Assembly: GCF_022402485.1 (NCBI RefSeq)
Contig: NZ_JAKRSA010000024.1
Span: forward strand, 2,140 to 66,139
Direction of reading: 5' to 3'
From: Phenylobacterium sp.
GTDB lineage: Bacteria > Pseudomonadota > Alphaproteobacteria > Caulobacterales > Caulobacteraceae
Length of the DNA stretch: 64,000 nt
In this document: in pieces, positions 7,723-16,048 of the stretch
Layout: each line of letters starts with the position of its first letter
Numbering within the stretch: position 1 is the stretch's first letter
The notes under the pieces: generated by a model
Told to the model about the DNA's origin: nothing
Seen by the model: only the letters and a program-made list of their open reading frames with translations
Databases searched by the model: none
Translations under genes and position numbers: made by a program

Positions 7723-8435
7723 AGGGTCTCTCCCGTCTTGCCGCGCCGACGCTGATAGAGGGTGACCCCCAGGGACAGCAGCCCCAGGGCCACCAGGGGT
7801 CCGAGAATGTTGGGCTGGAAGATGACCCCCAGGTCGGGTGCCTCGTTACGGGCCAGCAGGTCGCCGATACCTGCGCCGATGCCGCTATAGATGAAGGTCG
7901 CCGGCATGATGCCGATGAAGGTGGCCAGGGCGTAGGGGCCTAAGGGCGCGTGGGCCAGGGCGGCGGCCACATTGACCAGCCAGAACGGGGCCAGCGGGAT
8001 GAGTCTGAGGGTCAGGATGTAGCCAAATGCGCCCGCCGCGACTCCGTCAATGATTGCCTTCAGCCGGCCTTGAGAGGCCTCGGCCCGTTGACGGAGCACC
8101 GCACCCAGGGAAGTGCGTACGGCATAGAACACCGCGATCGCCCCGAGGGTCGCGCCCACGACGGTGGCGGCACCGCCGACCCAGATTCCGAACAGATAAC
8201 CCCCGGCTAGCGTCAGGATCACCCCGCCCGGTACGCTGAGCGCCGTCGACAGGGCGTAGACGCCGATAAAGGCGAGCAAGGCCAGGGGCAGGTTGTCGGC
8301 GATCAGGCCGCGCAGGGCCGCCTCATGAGTCTGCAATGCCTGCAGATTGAGAAACCGCCCCAGATCACTGGTGAGGACCAGCACCAGGCCAATCCCCAGG
8401 ACCAGCAGGGGCAGATAGCGTTTGAACTGGGCCAT
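7719..8435 (-). CDS. TVP38/TMEM64 family (DedA-like) membrane protein
   Basis: 238 residues and strongly hydrophobic, with an N-terminal membrane segment (YLPLLVLGIGLVLVLTSDL) and four to five further segments. The family core is the VPGGVILTLAGGYLFG region followed by GATLGAIAVFYAVR, then LRLIPLAPFWLVNVAAAL and GIMPATFIYSGIGAG. VTT/DedA proteins are linked to lipid scrambling or transport and membrane homeostasis. The ATG at 8435 is chosen because GGAGAGG sits just upstream; earlier in-frame ATGs at 8456 and 8498 lack a good site. The gene pairs with the mercuric-reductase-like gene, a combination I recall from other genomes, often near TIGR04282/TIGR04283 genes. Confidence 0.9.
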   Translation of the reverse strand: MAQFKRYLPLLVLGIGLVLVLTSDLGRFLNLQALQTHEAALRGLIADNLPLALLAFIGVYALSTALSVPGGVILTLAGGYLFGIWVGGAATVVGATLGAIAVFYAVRTSLGAVLRQRAEASQGRLKAIIDGVAAGAFGYILTLRLIPLAPFWLVNVAAALAHAPLGPYALATFIGIMPATFIYSGIGAGIGDLLARNEAPDLGVIFQPNILGPLVALGLLSLGVTLYQRRRGKTGETL

Positions 8436-8537
8436 GGGCCTCTCCAAGACAGTCATCAGCGCTTGGACAGGCGCAAGCCTTAGCCCTTCGCCGAACATGC
8501 GGTCCTGGTTACAGCCGGGCTAGGGTGCCCGTCCCTC

Positions 8538-8580
8538 AAAAAAGAGCAAGGGCGCGCCAGTCCTTGGACCGGCGCGCCCT
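8538..8580 (-). terminator. Intrinsic terminator after TonB-dependent receptor
   Basis: Read on the minus strand, a 10-base GC-rich stem (8571-8580 with 8549-8558), extended by an inner GTCC/GGAC pairing, is followed after TGCTC by six T residues (complement of 8538-8543). It lies about 30 bases past the receptor stop and is a textbook rho-independent terminator. Confidence 0.88.
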
Positions 8581-8608
8581 ATCCACGGCGCTCTATGGCA
8601 GGAGACCT

Positions 8609-11431
8609 CTAGAAGGCCAGCCGCAGACCCACTCGGAAGGTGCGACCAAGCACGTCATAGAGACTGCGGTTGGTCTGCACATAGCCCACGGTGTTTTCGG
8701 CCCCGAGGAGATCAGGGCTTCCGGTCAAGGGCGGGTCGCTGTTGAAGAGGTTCTTGATCGAAACATAGGCCTCGCCGCTGGCGGCGCTTCCCCCAAGTTC
8801 AAAAGCGTAGGTCGCTGACATGTCGAAATAGAGCGCCCCATCGATCTGGTTATCGTTGATCGAGTAGAAGGGCGGCCTCAGCGTCGGACAGTTGCTGGTG
8901 CACTCGGTATAGGCATTGCTGATCACCCCATCGCTGACCCCCCGCGCGGTAAGATTTAGGGTAATGGGATCAAGGCTGTAGGCTGCGGTCACCCGGTAGG
9001 ACCAGTCAGGGGTGGAGCTGATATTGGAGCCCGCCAGATCGATGGCGGTAACACCATTGTCAGTGATGTTTTCCAGGTAGTTCGTAGCCATGGCTCGCAG
9101 GGTCAGATCGCCCGCCGCGCTGGGGATAAAGGCGTCCAGGGACGTCCGATAGGAGGCCTCAATGTCCAGGCCCTTGGCGCTGAGGCTGTTCAGGTTTTCG
9201 AAGAACAGGTCAATAAAGGCGAGCTGGCCGCCCTGGTACCGTAGATTGCTGCAGTAACGCTGGACGTTGTTGAGGAAGCAGAAGTCTGCCGTCTGCTGGG
9301 CGGTAACAAAGCTAATCACGCCATCCACTTTGATTTCGTAATAGTCAATGGATGCCGCGAAGCCGGGCAGGAAGCTGGGTTGAAAGACGACACCAATGCC
9401 CAGGCCGTCGGCGACCTCTGGCTGCACGTTGATGTTGCCTTGCAGGTTCTGCACAAAGGCGGTGGCGACGCCATTGATGGAGACCGCATTGCTACGGGCG
9501 GTGCCCGCGTCAAACAGCTCACTCATGTTAGCTGCTCGGATGTCTCGCGAAGCGGTCGCCCGCAGGGTGAGGTCTGGGATCGGGGTGTAGGTCAGACCCG
9601 CCTTCCAGGTGGTGACGCCGCCAGAGGTGCTGTAGCGCGTGTAACGGGCCGCGCCATTGAAATCGAGGCCCTCGATGATTGGGATCAGGGTCTCGATATA
9701 GCCTTCGACGACATCGTACTCGCCCTTGGTGACGCGGTAGTTGCCGTATTTCCAGCCAGACTCGTACTGGGCCTCGACCTGGCCCTCCATGGTCTCTTTG
9801 CGCCATTCTGCGCCGAAGGCGATGTCGATGGGGCCGGCCCAGCCGGTGAAGTCGGTGGTGAAGTTCACCGCCGCCACGTCCTGGACAAACTCCTGGTTTC
9901 GCCGGGGTTGGCCCAGCACGTAGTTGATGGATGCCTGGCTGGCGACGCCGATCCCGAAACGGTTCATGGGCACGCAGCCATTGGTTGGGCTGGTCAGGGT
10001 GGATCGACAGAAAATCTGGTTGGTGAGGGGATTGAGCACAGCATCGGTGGCCAGGGCCAGACGGGTATTGTTCCAGGTCGGAGTCAGTTCCTCCAGGGTC
10101 TTGGTGACTCCATGCTGGAAATAGGCATCCCAGCCAAAATCACGACCCAGCAGGCTGAAGTCGCCGTCAGCACCGACCACATAGCGGGAGGTCTCTCGGA
10201 CATTGTTACTGCCTGACCAGGGCAGGTCCGCCGTCCCAGAGCCCATCACGAAAGAGGTGAGGCCCAGGGTCGCCATCTGGGTGCGGACCGAAGCCGGCAG
10301 GAAGGCATTGTCCGACCGGATTGTTACCCCGGTGCTGGTGGGCTGGATATAATAGCTCAGGCCCTCATAGCGGGCATATGAAGCCTGGCCGAACACATTG
10401 ATATTGGGCGTGATTTCGTAGCTGATCCGACCAAAAAAGCTGTCCCGGTCTTCATCAGGCAGTAGGGAGTTGGTGCCATTCAGGCTCGAGGTGTAGCGCC
10501 AGTCCCCACCAACCATCCATTGGCCGGACACCTGGCCATAGGCCAGCTGGTTCACTGTCCCATTGACCCCGAAATAGGTGCCCCTGAGAGGGCCGGCGGT
10601 GATCAGACCGCCAGGGGTGTAGCTGGAGATGCCGACATTGTCGGTGACCAGGTAGAAGGGCTGACCCGCGGCCGTATTGGGATTTCGGATCGCGAAATGG
10701 CCCTTGGTATTCCAGTCCCGGCTCACCCCGTGGATGCCGTCCTGGGCCACGGTCTCAGCGCTGAGCAGGATATGTCCCTTGCCATCCGCAAAGGGCGCAC
10801 CAGCTGTGAAGTTGTACTTCCAGTTCTCTCCGTCGCCGTAGGTGGTCTCGCCATACTCGGCGGTCATCTTCAGGCCGGTATAGCCCTTGTCGAGGATGAA
10901 GTTCACGACCCCGCCAACGGCGTCCGACCCGTAGGCCGACGAGGCCCCCCCGGTCACCACCTCAACTCGGGAGATCAGGGATTGCGGGAAGGTGTTTGTG
11001 TCAACCTGACCGGTAGCGGCCGAGACCACCGAGCGCTGTCCATCAAACAGCACCAGGGTGCGGCCAGTGCCCAGGGCGCGAAGGTTCAGGGCGCTGATCC
11101 CGGCCTGGCCATTGCTCAAGGAGCCTGAGGAACTGGAGGCCGTCACCGAGCCCGCCACCGAGGGCAGGGTATTGACGAAGTCAGCGATATTGGCCGGCGC
11201 CTCGGCGAGGATCTCGGCGGCCCCGAGCACATTAACTGGAGTGGGCGCGTCATAACCGTCGCGGACGATCCGCGAACCGGTGACGACCACCTCCTCGAGG
11301 TCTGCGCTGGCGAGCGTCTGGGCAATACCTGGGGTGGCCTGGACCAGCAGTGCCGCGGCGCTGGCCGTCGCCAGGGCGTAACAGCGGAGGCGGCGGGCAG
11401 TGCGGGCGGGTGATGGGGACGGAGAGGTCAT
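8609..11431 (-). CDS. TonB-dependent outer-membrane receptor
   Basis: 940 residues from ATG at 11431. An N-terminal signal peptide (RRLRCYALATASAAALLVQA...GIAQ) is followed by a TonB-box-like EEVVVTGSRI. The plug domain (about 50-170) has NLRALGTGRTLVLFDGQR and VEVVTGGASSAYGSDAVGGVVNFIL. A long beta-barrel ends in the outer-membrane signature GRTFRVGLRLAF with terminal Phe. Such receptors import large or scarce substrates with TonB-ExbBD energy. The next genes, an Lrp-type regulator and an exported M20 amidohydrolase, suggest a peptide or N-acyl amino acid substrate, but this is inference. The frame extends upstream to 11605 without signal-peptide character. It ends in a strong terminator. 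Confidence 0.93.
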   Translation of the reverse strand: MTSPSPSPARTARRLRCYALATASAAALLVQATPGIAQTLASADLEEVVVTGSRIVRDGYDAPTPVNVLGAAEILAEAPANIADFVNTLPSVAGSVTASSSSGSLSNGQAGISALNLRALGTGRTLVLFDGQRSVVSAATGQVDTNTFPQSLISRVEVVTGGASSAYGSDAVGGVVNFILDKGYTGLKMTAEYGETTYGDGENWKYNFTAGAPFADGKGHILLSAETVAQDGIHGVSRDWNTKGHFAIRNPNTAAGQPFYLVTDNVGISSYTPGGLITAGPLRGTYFGVNGTVNQLAYGQVSGQWMVGGDWRYTSSLNGTNSLLPDEDRDSFFGRISYEITPNINVFGQASYARYEGLSYYIQPTSTGVTIRSDNAFLPASVRTQMATLGLTSFVMGSGTADLPWSGSNNVRETSRYVVGADGDFSLLGRDFGWDAYFQHGVTKTLEELTPTWNNTRLALATDAVLNPLTNQIFCRSTLTSPTNGCVPMNRFGIGVASQASINYVLGQPRRNQEFVQDVAAVNFTTDFTGWAGPIDIAFGAEWRKETMEGQVEAQYESGWKYGNYRVTKGEYDVVEGYIETLIPIIEGLDFNGAARYTRYSTSGGVTTWKAGLTYTPIPDLTLRATASRDIRAANMSELFDAGTARSNAVSINGVATAFVQNLQGNINVQPEVADGLGIGVVFQPSFLPGFAASIDYYEIKVDGVISFVTAQQTADFCFLNNVQRYCSNLRYQGGQLAFIDLFFENLNSLSAKGLDIEASYRTSLDAFIPSAAGDLTLRAMATNYLENITDNGVTAIDLAGSNISSTPDWSYRVTAAYSLDPITLNLTARGVSDGVISNAYTECTSNCPTLRPPFYSINDNQIDGALYFDMSATYAFELGGSAASGEAYVSIKNLFNSDPPLTGSPDLLGAENTVGYVQTNRSLYDVLGRTFRVGLRLAF

Positions 11432-11977
11432 GAGATTTCTCGACTTTTCTGTAGGTGTCGCCAGGCGCAGGGCGCAGGCGAGCATCCCGCGCGCCCTCCA
11501 GAGGCGCGCGCCGGCGAATGGGCCCAAGGGGGCTTGTCTGAACCCCGTCTTGGCGATCTTGCTATTGAGAGGCTGGACGCGGTCGCTGATCGGGGAGGTG
11601 ATCAACCAGGCGCCAGACTTGGCTCGGCTTTCACAGCCCCTGGCGGTTGCCGCACGGCGACGCGCTGGGCCAAGCGAGTGTGTGTTTAGGGGCTGCCTCG
11701 CCAGCTTAGGTCAGGGTCTGCACGACGATGGATGCCGCGCTCAGCAGAATGTAAACACTTGATCAGGTGGACACACATGGAGACTACCCCCGGTTCTATT
11801 TGTTCCAATGCGTCAGTTGCTAACGACCCAAGTTGCCTACACCCTCTTGCAACTCATAAGCCGCTAACTCAGCAGGTTCATATTAGGTTGCGGGCGGCAG
11901 GGTTCATCTAGATAAACAACAGATATATGCGTAAATCGCCGTTGTGCCGTCGAATTGCGCAATAAAGTAGGAATTGC
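11432..11977. other. 546-base regulatory spacer between TonB receptor and Lrp-type regulator
   Basis: No convincing gene. The half near the receptor is GC-rich; from about 11740 to 11977 the sequence becomes AT-rich. This AT-rich part holds several GTTGC/GCAAC motifs (11816-11820, 11832-11836, 11849-11853, 11887-11891), the first three 16-17 bases apart. It also has ATGTAAAC (11749-11756) followed by TTGATC; a similar ATGTAAAC...TTGATC occurs at 14411-14431 upstream of the amidohydrolase. These may be regulator sites or promoter parts, but no individual site is proven. Confidence 0.5.
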
Positions 11978-12481
11978 ATGTCGAAAATCGAACAGCCCGG
12001 TTTGGATGCGATCGATTTCCAAATTCTACGGGAGCTATCAATTGATGGTCGAGCTTCTGACGTTTGGCTTGGAGAGAAAATAAATCTCTCAAGCACTGCA
12101 GTCGCCCGGAGACGAAAGAGTCTTGAGGAGCGACAAGCTGTTGTCGGTTATTCAGCCGATCTCAACATGCCCATGTTGGGTTTTGGAATTGTTGTCTTTG
12201 TGGCCATAGAGCTGAGCTCTCAAGCCGAAAAAGCGCTGAATGAGTTTGAGTTGGAGGTCGTGAAGTGTCCGTCGGTATCCTATTGCGGATTTGTATCTGG
12301 TGATACGGACTTCCTGATCATGCTCAATGTTGAATCATTTGAGGACTATGATCGTGTGTACCGACGGGAGCTCTCCATGCTTCCCCATGTTTCCCGGATC
12401 CGAAGCAGCTTCGTCATCCGGGAGGTCGCGCGCCGATCAACGCCGCCGATTGTTTTCCAGGACCGAACCGAGGGACGATAG
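11978..12481 (+). CDS. Lrp/AsnC family transcriptional regulator
   Basis: 167 residues. An N-terminal AsnC-type helix-turn-helix is visible (LDAIDFQILRELSIDGRAS, then EKINLSSTAVARRRKSLEE), followed by a ligand-sensing RAM domain (about 70-155) with GFVSGDTDFLIMLNVESFEDYDRVYRREL. Family members form dimers and octamers and sense amino acids. It sits between a divergent TonB receptor and a convergent M20 amidohydrolase, so it probably controls one or both. Its coding sequence is visibly more AT-rich than its neighbours and uses codons rare here (ATA, AAA, TTG, CTA), a hint of different ancestry. There is no good Shine-Dalgarno match before the ATG (AGGAATTGC only). Confidence 0.9.
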   Translation: MSKIEQPGLDAIDFQILRELSIDGRASDVWLGEKINLSSTAVARRRKSLEERQAVVGYSADLNMPMLGFGIVVFVAIELSSQAEKALNEFELEVVKCPSVSYCGFVSGDTDFLIMLNVESFEDYDRVYRRELSMLPHVSRIRSSFVIREVARRSTPPIVFQDRTEGR

Positions 12482-12560
12482 GTCGGTCTTCGAGCCGCCT
12501 CATTCCGATCGCTTGGAGCCAGGATGACTTTCCTGGCCTATGTGCGATTGCTCAGGTCGT

Positions 12561-12598
12561 GCGGCGTCCCGTGCCAAGGGGATAACGCGGGACGCCGC
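12561..12598. terminator. Stem-loop between convergent Lrp regulator and amidohydrolase genes
   Basis: GCGGCGTCCCG (12561-12571) and CGGGACGCCGC (12588-12598) form a perfect 11-base stem with a 16-base loop, placed between two convergent stop codons (12481 and 12606). There is no T-tract on either strand, so it is a weaker case for intrinsic termination. It could instead mark transcript ends processed from Rho sites. Confidence 0.45.
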
Positions 12599-12605
12599 CT
12601 TGGGA

Positions 12606-14201
12606 CTACTTCTTCGCCGGCAGATTGGGGTAGGCGATCCCAAGTTGTTCCAGATAGGTGTCGTACTTGCTGGGGTCGTAATAGAACGGCTCCATCTTCG
12701 GGCGCATCTGCGCCATGATGTTCTCGTTCAGGTGAATGGCGGGCATGTCCGTCGGGGCCAGAACCGGATCGTACTTTTGATCTCTCAACTGAACGTTCTG
12801 GAAGTAGTCCTTGGCTTCGGCGACCAGGCTCGGCGTGGTGACAAGATCCAGAATGGTCATGGCCACTGCCTTGGCTCCGACTACGACACCCTTGTGCGCG
12901 ATTGGCGTGGCCATGCCGATGGCGGCCGTCACGTGGTGACCGATCGTGTTGGGGATGTTCGAGGGGTAGCGGATCGTGATCGTCGGCACGGTCCACATGA
13001 TGTCGCCAATATCGTCTGACCCACCGCCCATGGACGTGCCGCGGCCATCCGGTGTCGACAGGTCGGCGACAGTGGTGGCCAGGGGTTCCACCTTCAGGTG
13101 ATTGACCTCCTGAGTTGCGCGGGCGAAGGCCTGGTCGGCTTCGCTCCACTCGGGCATGCCCACAGCCTTGATGTTGGCATAGGCGACTTCTGCCAGGGGC
13201 TTATTGCCATAGTTGGGGGCGGCATAGCCGAGCACCCGGCGCTCAACGCGGGTGTCGGTTGCCATCGCGGCCGCCTCTGAGATCTTGTTACCGATCTCGT
13301 AGAGCCCTCGGATGGTCTCAAAGTTCTGCTCGCGGAAATAGTACCAGACGCTGGCCTCGCCAGGGACGATGTTCGGCTGCCCGCCACCGTTGGTGATGAC
13401 GTAATGGGAGCGCTGGGTCACCGGAAGGTGCTCGCGCCGCATGTTCCATGCCGTATTCATCAGTTCCACGCCGTCCAGGGCGCTACGGCCAGCCCAGGGC
13501 GCGCCGGCGGCATGGGAGGTCTTGCCGTGGAAGGTGTATTCCACTGAGACCATGCCGTTGTTTCCGGCGGGCCCCCAAGAGGTCGAGAAGTCACGGCTGA
13601 CGTGGCTGAAGATATTGACATCCACATCGTCGAACAGTCCGGCCCGGACATAGAAGGCCTTGGTCGCCAGCAGTTCTTCTGCAACCCCTGGCCAGATCAT
13701 CAAGGTGCCGGGCAGGTTGTTGGCCTCCATGATGTCCTTGGCGGCCAGGGCGGCCACCACCATCATCGGCAAGCCGGAGTTATGCCCTTCCCCGTGACCG
13801 GGAGCCCCGGGCACTTGGGGTTTCAGTTCGGGGGAACCTGGCACCTGAGACAGGGCCAGAAGGGCATCAATATCGCTGCCAAGGCCGATTTTCGGCCCAC
13901 CTGAGCCCCAGGTTGCGGTCCAGGCCGTAGGGATACCGGCGACGCCATGCTCGATCTTAAAGCCGTTGTCCTCGAGGATTTTGGTCAGGTAGGCCGAGGT
14001 GCGGAACTCCTGGAAACCCGGTTCCGCAAAGCTGTAGACGGAATCGACCATTTCCTGGGCCAGTTTGGCGCGGGATTGAACCCCCTCGGCCGCCGCTGAC
14101 TTCATCTCTGGAGGAGCTGCCGCCTGGGCTGCCGCCCCTGGCAGGCCCATCGCAGTGGCGAGCAGGAATGCGGTCAAGGATCTGGTGCGGCGTGCAGTCA
14201 T
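12606..14201 (-). CDS. Exported M20 family amidohydrolase (AbgB-like)
   Basis: 531 residues with a Sec-type signal peptide (MTARRTRSLTAFLLATAMGLPGAAAQA). M20 metal-site elements are GHGEGHNSG, VAEELLATKAF, the SHVSRDFS stretch and a terminal GGGSDDIGDI...NIPNTIGHH. The lid-domain segment GKTSHAAGAPWAGRSALD is also present. The overall pattern resembles AbgB-type aminobenzoyl-glutamate or N-acyl amino acid hydrolases, but with export to the periplasm. The ATG at 14201 is preceded by GGGGGAAG; the frame opens at 14267 without signal-peptide character. With the TonB receptor and Lrp regulator it suggests uptake and hydrolysis of an amide-linked amino acid compound. The substrate is not readable. 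Confidence 0.9.
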   Translation of the reverse strand: MTARRTRSLTAFLLATAMGLPGAAAQAAAPPEMKSAAAEGVQSRAKLAQEMVDSVYSFAEPGFQEFRTSAYLTKILEDNGFKIEHGVAGIPTAWTATWGSGGPKIGLGSDIDALLALSQVPGSPELKPQVPGAPGHGEGHNSGLPMMVVAALAAKDIMEANNLPGTLMIWPGVAEELLATKAFYVRAGLFDDVDVNIFSHVSRDFSTSWGPAGNNGMVSVEYTFHGKTSHAAGAPWAGRSALDGVELMNTAWNMRREHLPVTQRSHYVITNGGGQPNIVPGEASVWYYFREQNFETIRGLYEIGNKISEAAAMATDTRVERRVLGYAAPNYGNKPLAEVAYANIKAVGMPEWSEADQAFARATQEVNHLKVEPLATTVADLSTPDGRGTSMGGGSDDIGDIMWTVPTITIRYPSNIPNTIGHHVTAAIGMATPIAHKGVVVGAKAVAMTILDLVTTPSLVAEAKDYFQNVQLRDQKYDPVLAPTDMPAIHLNENIMAQMRPKMEPFYYDPSKYDTYLEQLGIAYPNLPAKK

Positions 14202-14647
14202 GTGGTCTTCCCCCAAAATCTGTTCTGGGGCGCGGCGCCGAAAAATGCCGCCCGATCCCCAAAGCATGAACCTACCGTCTGCCTTTCAGTCAGCTACCCA
14301 GGATTGATATTCTAGCTACACCTGTGGTGGCTGCGCAGGATATCGAACCAAAGTATCATAATATCGTTGAAAAGCAGCGTCACGAGCTAGGTCGACATAG
14401 ATATTTAGCGATGTAAACGCTCCGGTTGATCGGGGGAGGGGGAATCTCCCTTGGGCGCAGCTGATGATCATTTTCTGTGCTCAGGGTGTCATTGGTCGCG
14501 CAAATCATGGCGATCGATGATCATTCGGCAGCCGCAAACATGACCAAGATTTCATGGCCGAGCCTGCATCTGTGGGCGACGTTGGCGGCCTCTTGTGCTG
14601 TGAACGGGTCAGAAGCGCCCGCTTTCGCACAGTCAAGGAAAACGCCC
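14202..14647. other. 446-base spacer between amidohydrolase and DUF6249 gene
   Basis: Divergent regulatory spacer with an AT-rich patch (about 14335-14420, including AAGTATCATAATATC) close to the amidohydrolase side. ATGTAAAC at 14411-14418 followed by TTGATC repeats a combination seen at 11749-11764. An open frame from 14477 runs into the DUF6249 gene but has no ribosome binding site or family character before 14648. I see no RNA gene here. Confidence 0.5.
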
Positions 14648-15049
14648 ATGGAAGAGGCCATCGCCGGTATCACCAGCATCATCATTACGGGGATCGTATT
14701 CAGCGCCATTGTGGCGATCATCGTTGCGCCCCGGGCGATGAAGACCAAGGAGCGTACAGAGCTCCACAAGACCATTCAGGCCGCCTACGAGAAGGGTCAG
14801 CAACTGCCGCCGGAGTTGATCCAGGCGCTCACTCAGGACGTAAAGATCAAGCCCAAGGCGTCGCCGCAGCGGGACCTGAGGACCGGGATCATCTGGGTCG
14901 GCGTTGCGGTCGGTCTGGCGGCTTTCGGCTATGCCTTGGGGTTTGAAGAGCCTGACGCCACCTATATTTTCTTTGGCATTGCAGCCTTCCCCGGCTTCAT
15001 TGGTCTGGCCTTCATCCTGATGTCCTTTATTGGTCGGGACAGGTCCTGA
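14648..15049 (+). CDS. DUF6249 domain-containing membrane protein
   Basis: 133 residues. An N-terminal membrane segment (ITSIIITGIVFSAIVAIIVAP) is followed by a charged region with MKTKERTELHKTIQAAYEKGQQLPPELIQAL, then two more hydrophobic segments (IIWVGVAVGLAAFGYALGF and IFFGIAAFPGFIGLAFILMSF). This is the layout of DUF6249 proteins, which commonly precede an RNA polymerase sigma factor gene. The function is unknown; it may sense or transmit envelope signals. The ATG at 14648 follows AAGGAAA. The sigma factor gene starts 21 bases after its stop, so the two are very likely co-transcribed. Confidence 0.8.
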   Translation: MEEAIAGITSIIITGIVFSAIVAIIVAPRAMKTKERTELHKTIQAAYEKGQQLPPELIQALTQDVKIKPKASPQRDLRTGIIWVGVAVGLAAFGYALGFEEPDATYIFFGIAAFPGFIGLAFILMSFIGRDRS

Positions 15050-15070
15050 TCGACGCGGCGGAGAAGCGCC

Positions 15071-15649
15071 ATGTCGCGGGCCGAACGACACCGACTCTCA
15101 AGTCTGCATGACGTTGAGCTGGCCAGCCTGGCCGCCGCTGGCGACCGCCAGGCTTTTGGCGAGCTGGTGCGTCGCCATGGATCAGCCGTCCGCGCCCTGC
15201 TGCGGCGCATGGGCGTTACGACAAGTGAAGCTGACGACCTGGCGCAGGACGCCTTCATCCTGGCCTTTGAATCCATCGCCGAGTTCCGGGGCGAGGGGAC
15301 CTTTGGCGCGTGGGTCAAGAAAATCGCCGCCCGCGCCTGTATTCGGCGAGTGCAACGGGATAAGCGGCTTAGGGCCCGGCTGGAGGCCAATGACCCTGTC
15401 CGCGATAACGGTGCCCCTGACCACGGACGCCGTATGGACCTGGACGAGGCGTTGAAGGGTTTGGGCGAGGCCGAGCGGCTTTGTATCAGCCTCTGTTATG
15501 GTGCAGGCCTGTCTCACGCCGAAGCAGCCGAGGCCTTGAACCTGCCACTCGGAACAGTCAAATCCCACGTCAAGCGTGGGTTGGACAAGCTCAGGGTTCG
15601 TCTGGCGCCTGAGGGCGACGCATTGGAGGGACGCCGTGGCGGCAGCTGA
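15071..15649 (+). CDS. RNA polymerase sigma factor, sigma-70 family (ECF-like)
   Basis: 192 residues. The sigma-2 region is seen at AFGELVRRHGSAVRALLRRMG...ADDLAQDAFILAFESIAEFRGEGTFGAWVKKIAARAC. Region 4 is seen at LGEAERLCISLCYGAGLSHAEAAEALNLPLGTVKSHVKRGLDKLR, the promoter -35-binding helix-turn-helix. There is no sigma-1.1 or sigma-3 domain, so it is of the extracytoplasmic-function type. It lies between DUF6249 and a small two-helix membrane protein that overlaps its end by 14 bases. That arrangement is typical of a sigma factor with a membrane-bound regulator. The target promoters are unknown. Confidence 0.92.
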   Translation: MSRAERHRLSSLHDVELASLAAAGDRQAFGELVRRHGSAVRALLRRMGVTTSEADDLAQDAFILAFESIAEFRGEGTFGAWVKKIAARACIRRVQRDKRLRARLEANDPVRDNGAPDHGRRMDLDEALKGLGEAERLCISLCYGAGLSHAEAAEALNLPLGTVKSHVKRGLDKLRVRLAPEGDALEGRRGGS

Positions 15650-16022
15650 AATTGAGGTCGAACGCACCCTGGAGCGATTGTTCGCCCGGGCACCGGAGGC
15701 TGCCGATGCGGACGCCTTCATGGAGCGGGTGCTCCGGCGACTGAACCGCAGCTGGGCGGCGAGGCGGATTCTGATCGGAACGGCGGGTCTGGTGGGGGGC
15801 GTCATTGGCGCCAGCCAGTTGATCATGTCCAACCTGTTTTCCCGGGCTGAGGCGGCATCCAGTGACTCTGCGCGCGCCTTGACCAATGGCGTCCGCCAGA
15901 TCGCGCCCCAGGCCGACTGGCTGCTCAATGGACCCGCTGGCATAGAAGCCATCTGGCTGGTGGCCGGATTGGCGGTCGTCGCCATGGCTCTGGTCCTCAC
16001 CCGCATCATTGAGGAGATCTGA
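15636..16022 (+). CDS. Small two-helix membrane protein, possible anti-sigma regulator
   Basis: 128 residues from a GTG at 15636 that follows GGAGGG by five bases. The N-terminal 45 residues are charged and cytoplasm-like ([32 protein letters not shown]). Two hydrophobic segments follow ([21 protein letters not shown] and [21 protein letters not shown]) around an approximately 40-residue loop. The N-terminal part resembles the length and charge of anti-sigma domains, but I cannot see the zinc-binding HxxxCxxC of the ZAS class. The 14-base overlap with the sigma gene implies translational coupling. The role is inferred from context only. Confidence 0.72.
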   Translation: MAAAEIEVERTLERLFARAPEAADADAFMERVLRRLNRSWAARRILIGTAGLVGGVIGASQLIMSNLFSRAEAASSDSARALTNGVRQIAPQADWLLNGPAGIEAIWLVAGLAVVAMALVLTRIIEEI

Positions 16023-16048
16023 TCCTGTCCGCCCAACGCCAGGAGACG

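Noticed and set aside
9380..10216. A 278-codon open frame on the plus strand inside the TonB receptor
   Set aside because: Antisense of the barrel-coding region, with no start signal or domain.
8609..14201. Lasso-peptide isopeptidase locus
   Set aside because: The enzyme is an M20 amidohydrolase, not an S9-like isopeptidase, and no lasso precursor or FecI/FecR pair is present.
14477..14647. N-terminal extension of the DUF6249 protein with a signal-like segment
   Set aside because: ATGs at 14477 and 14540 lack ribosome binding sites, while 14648 has AAGGAAA and gives the usual family start.
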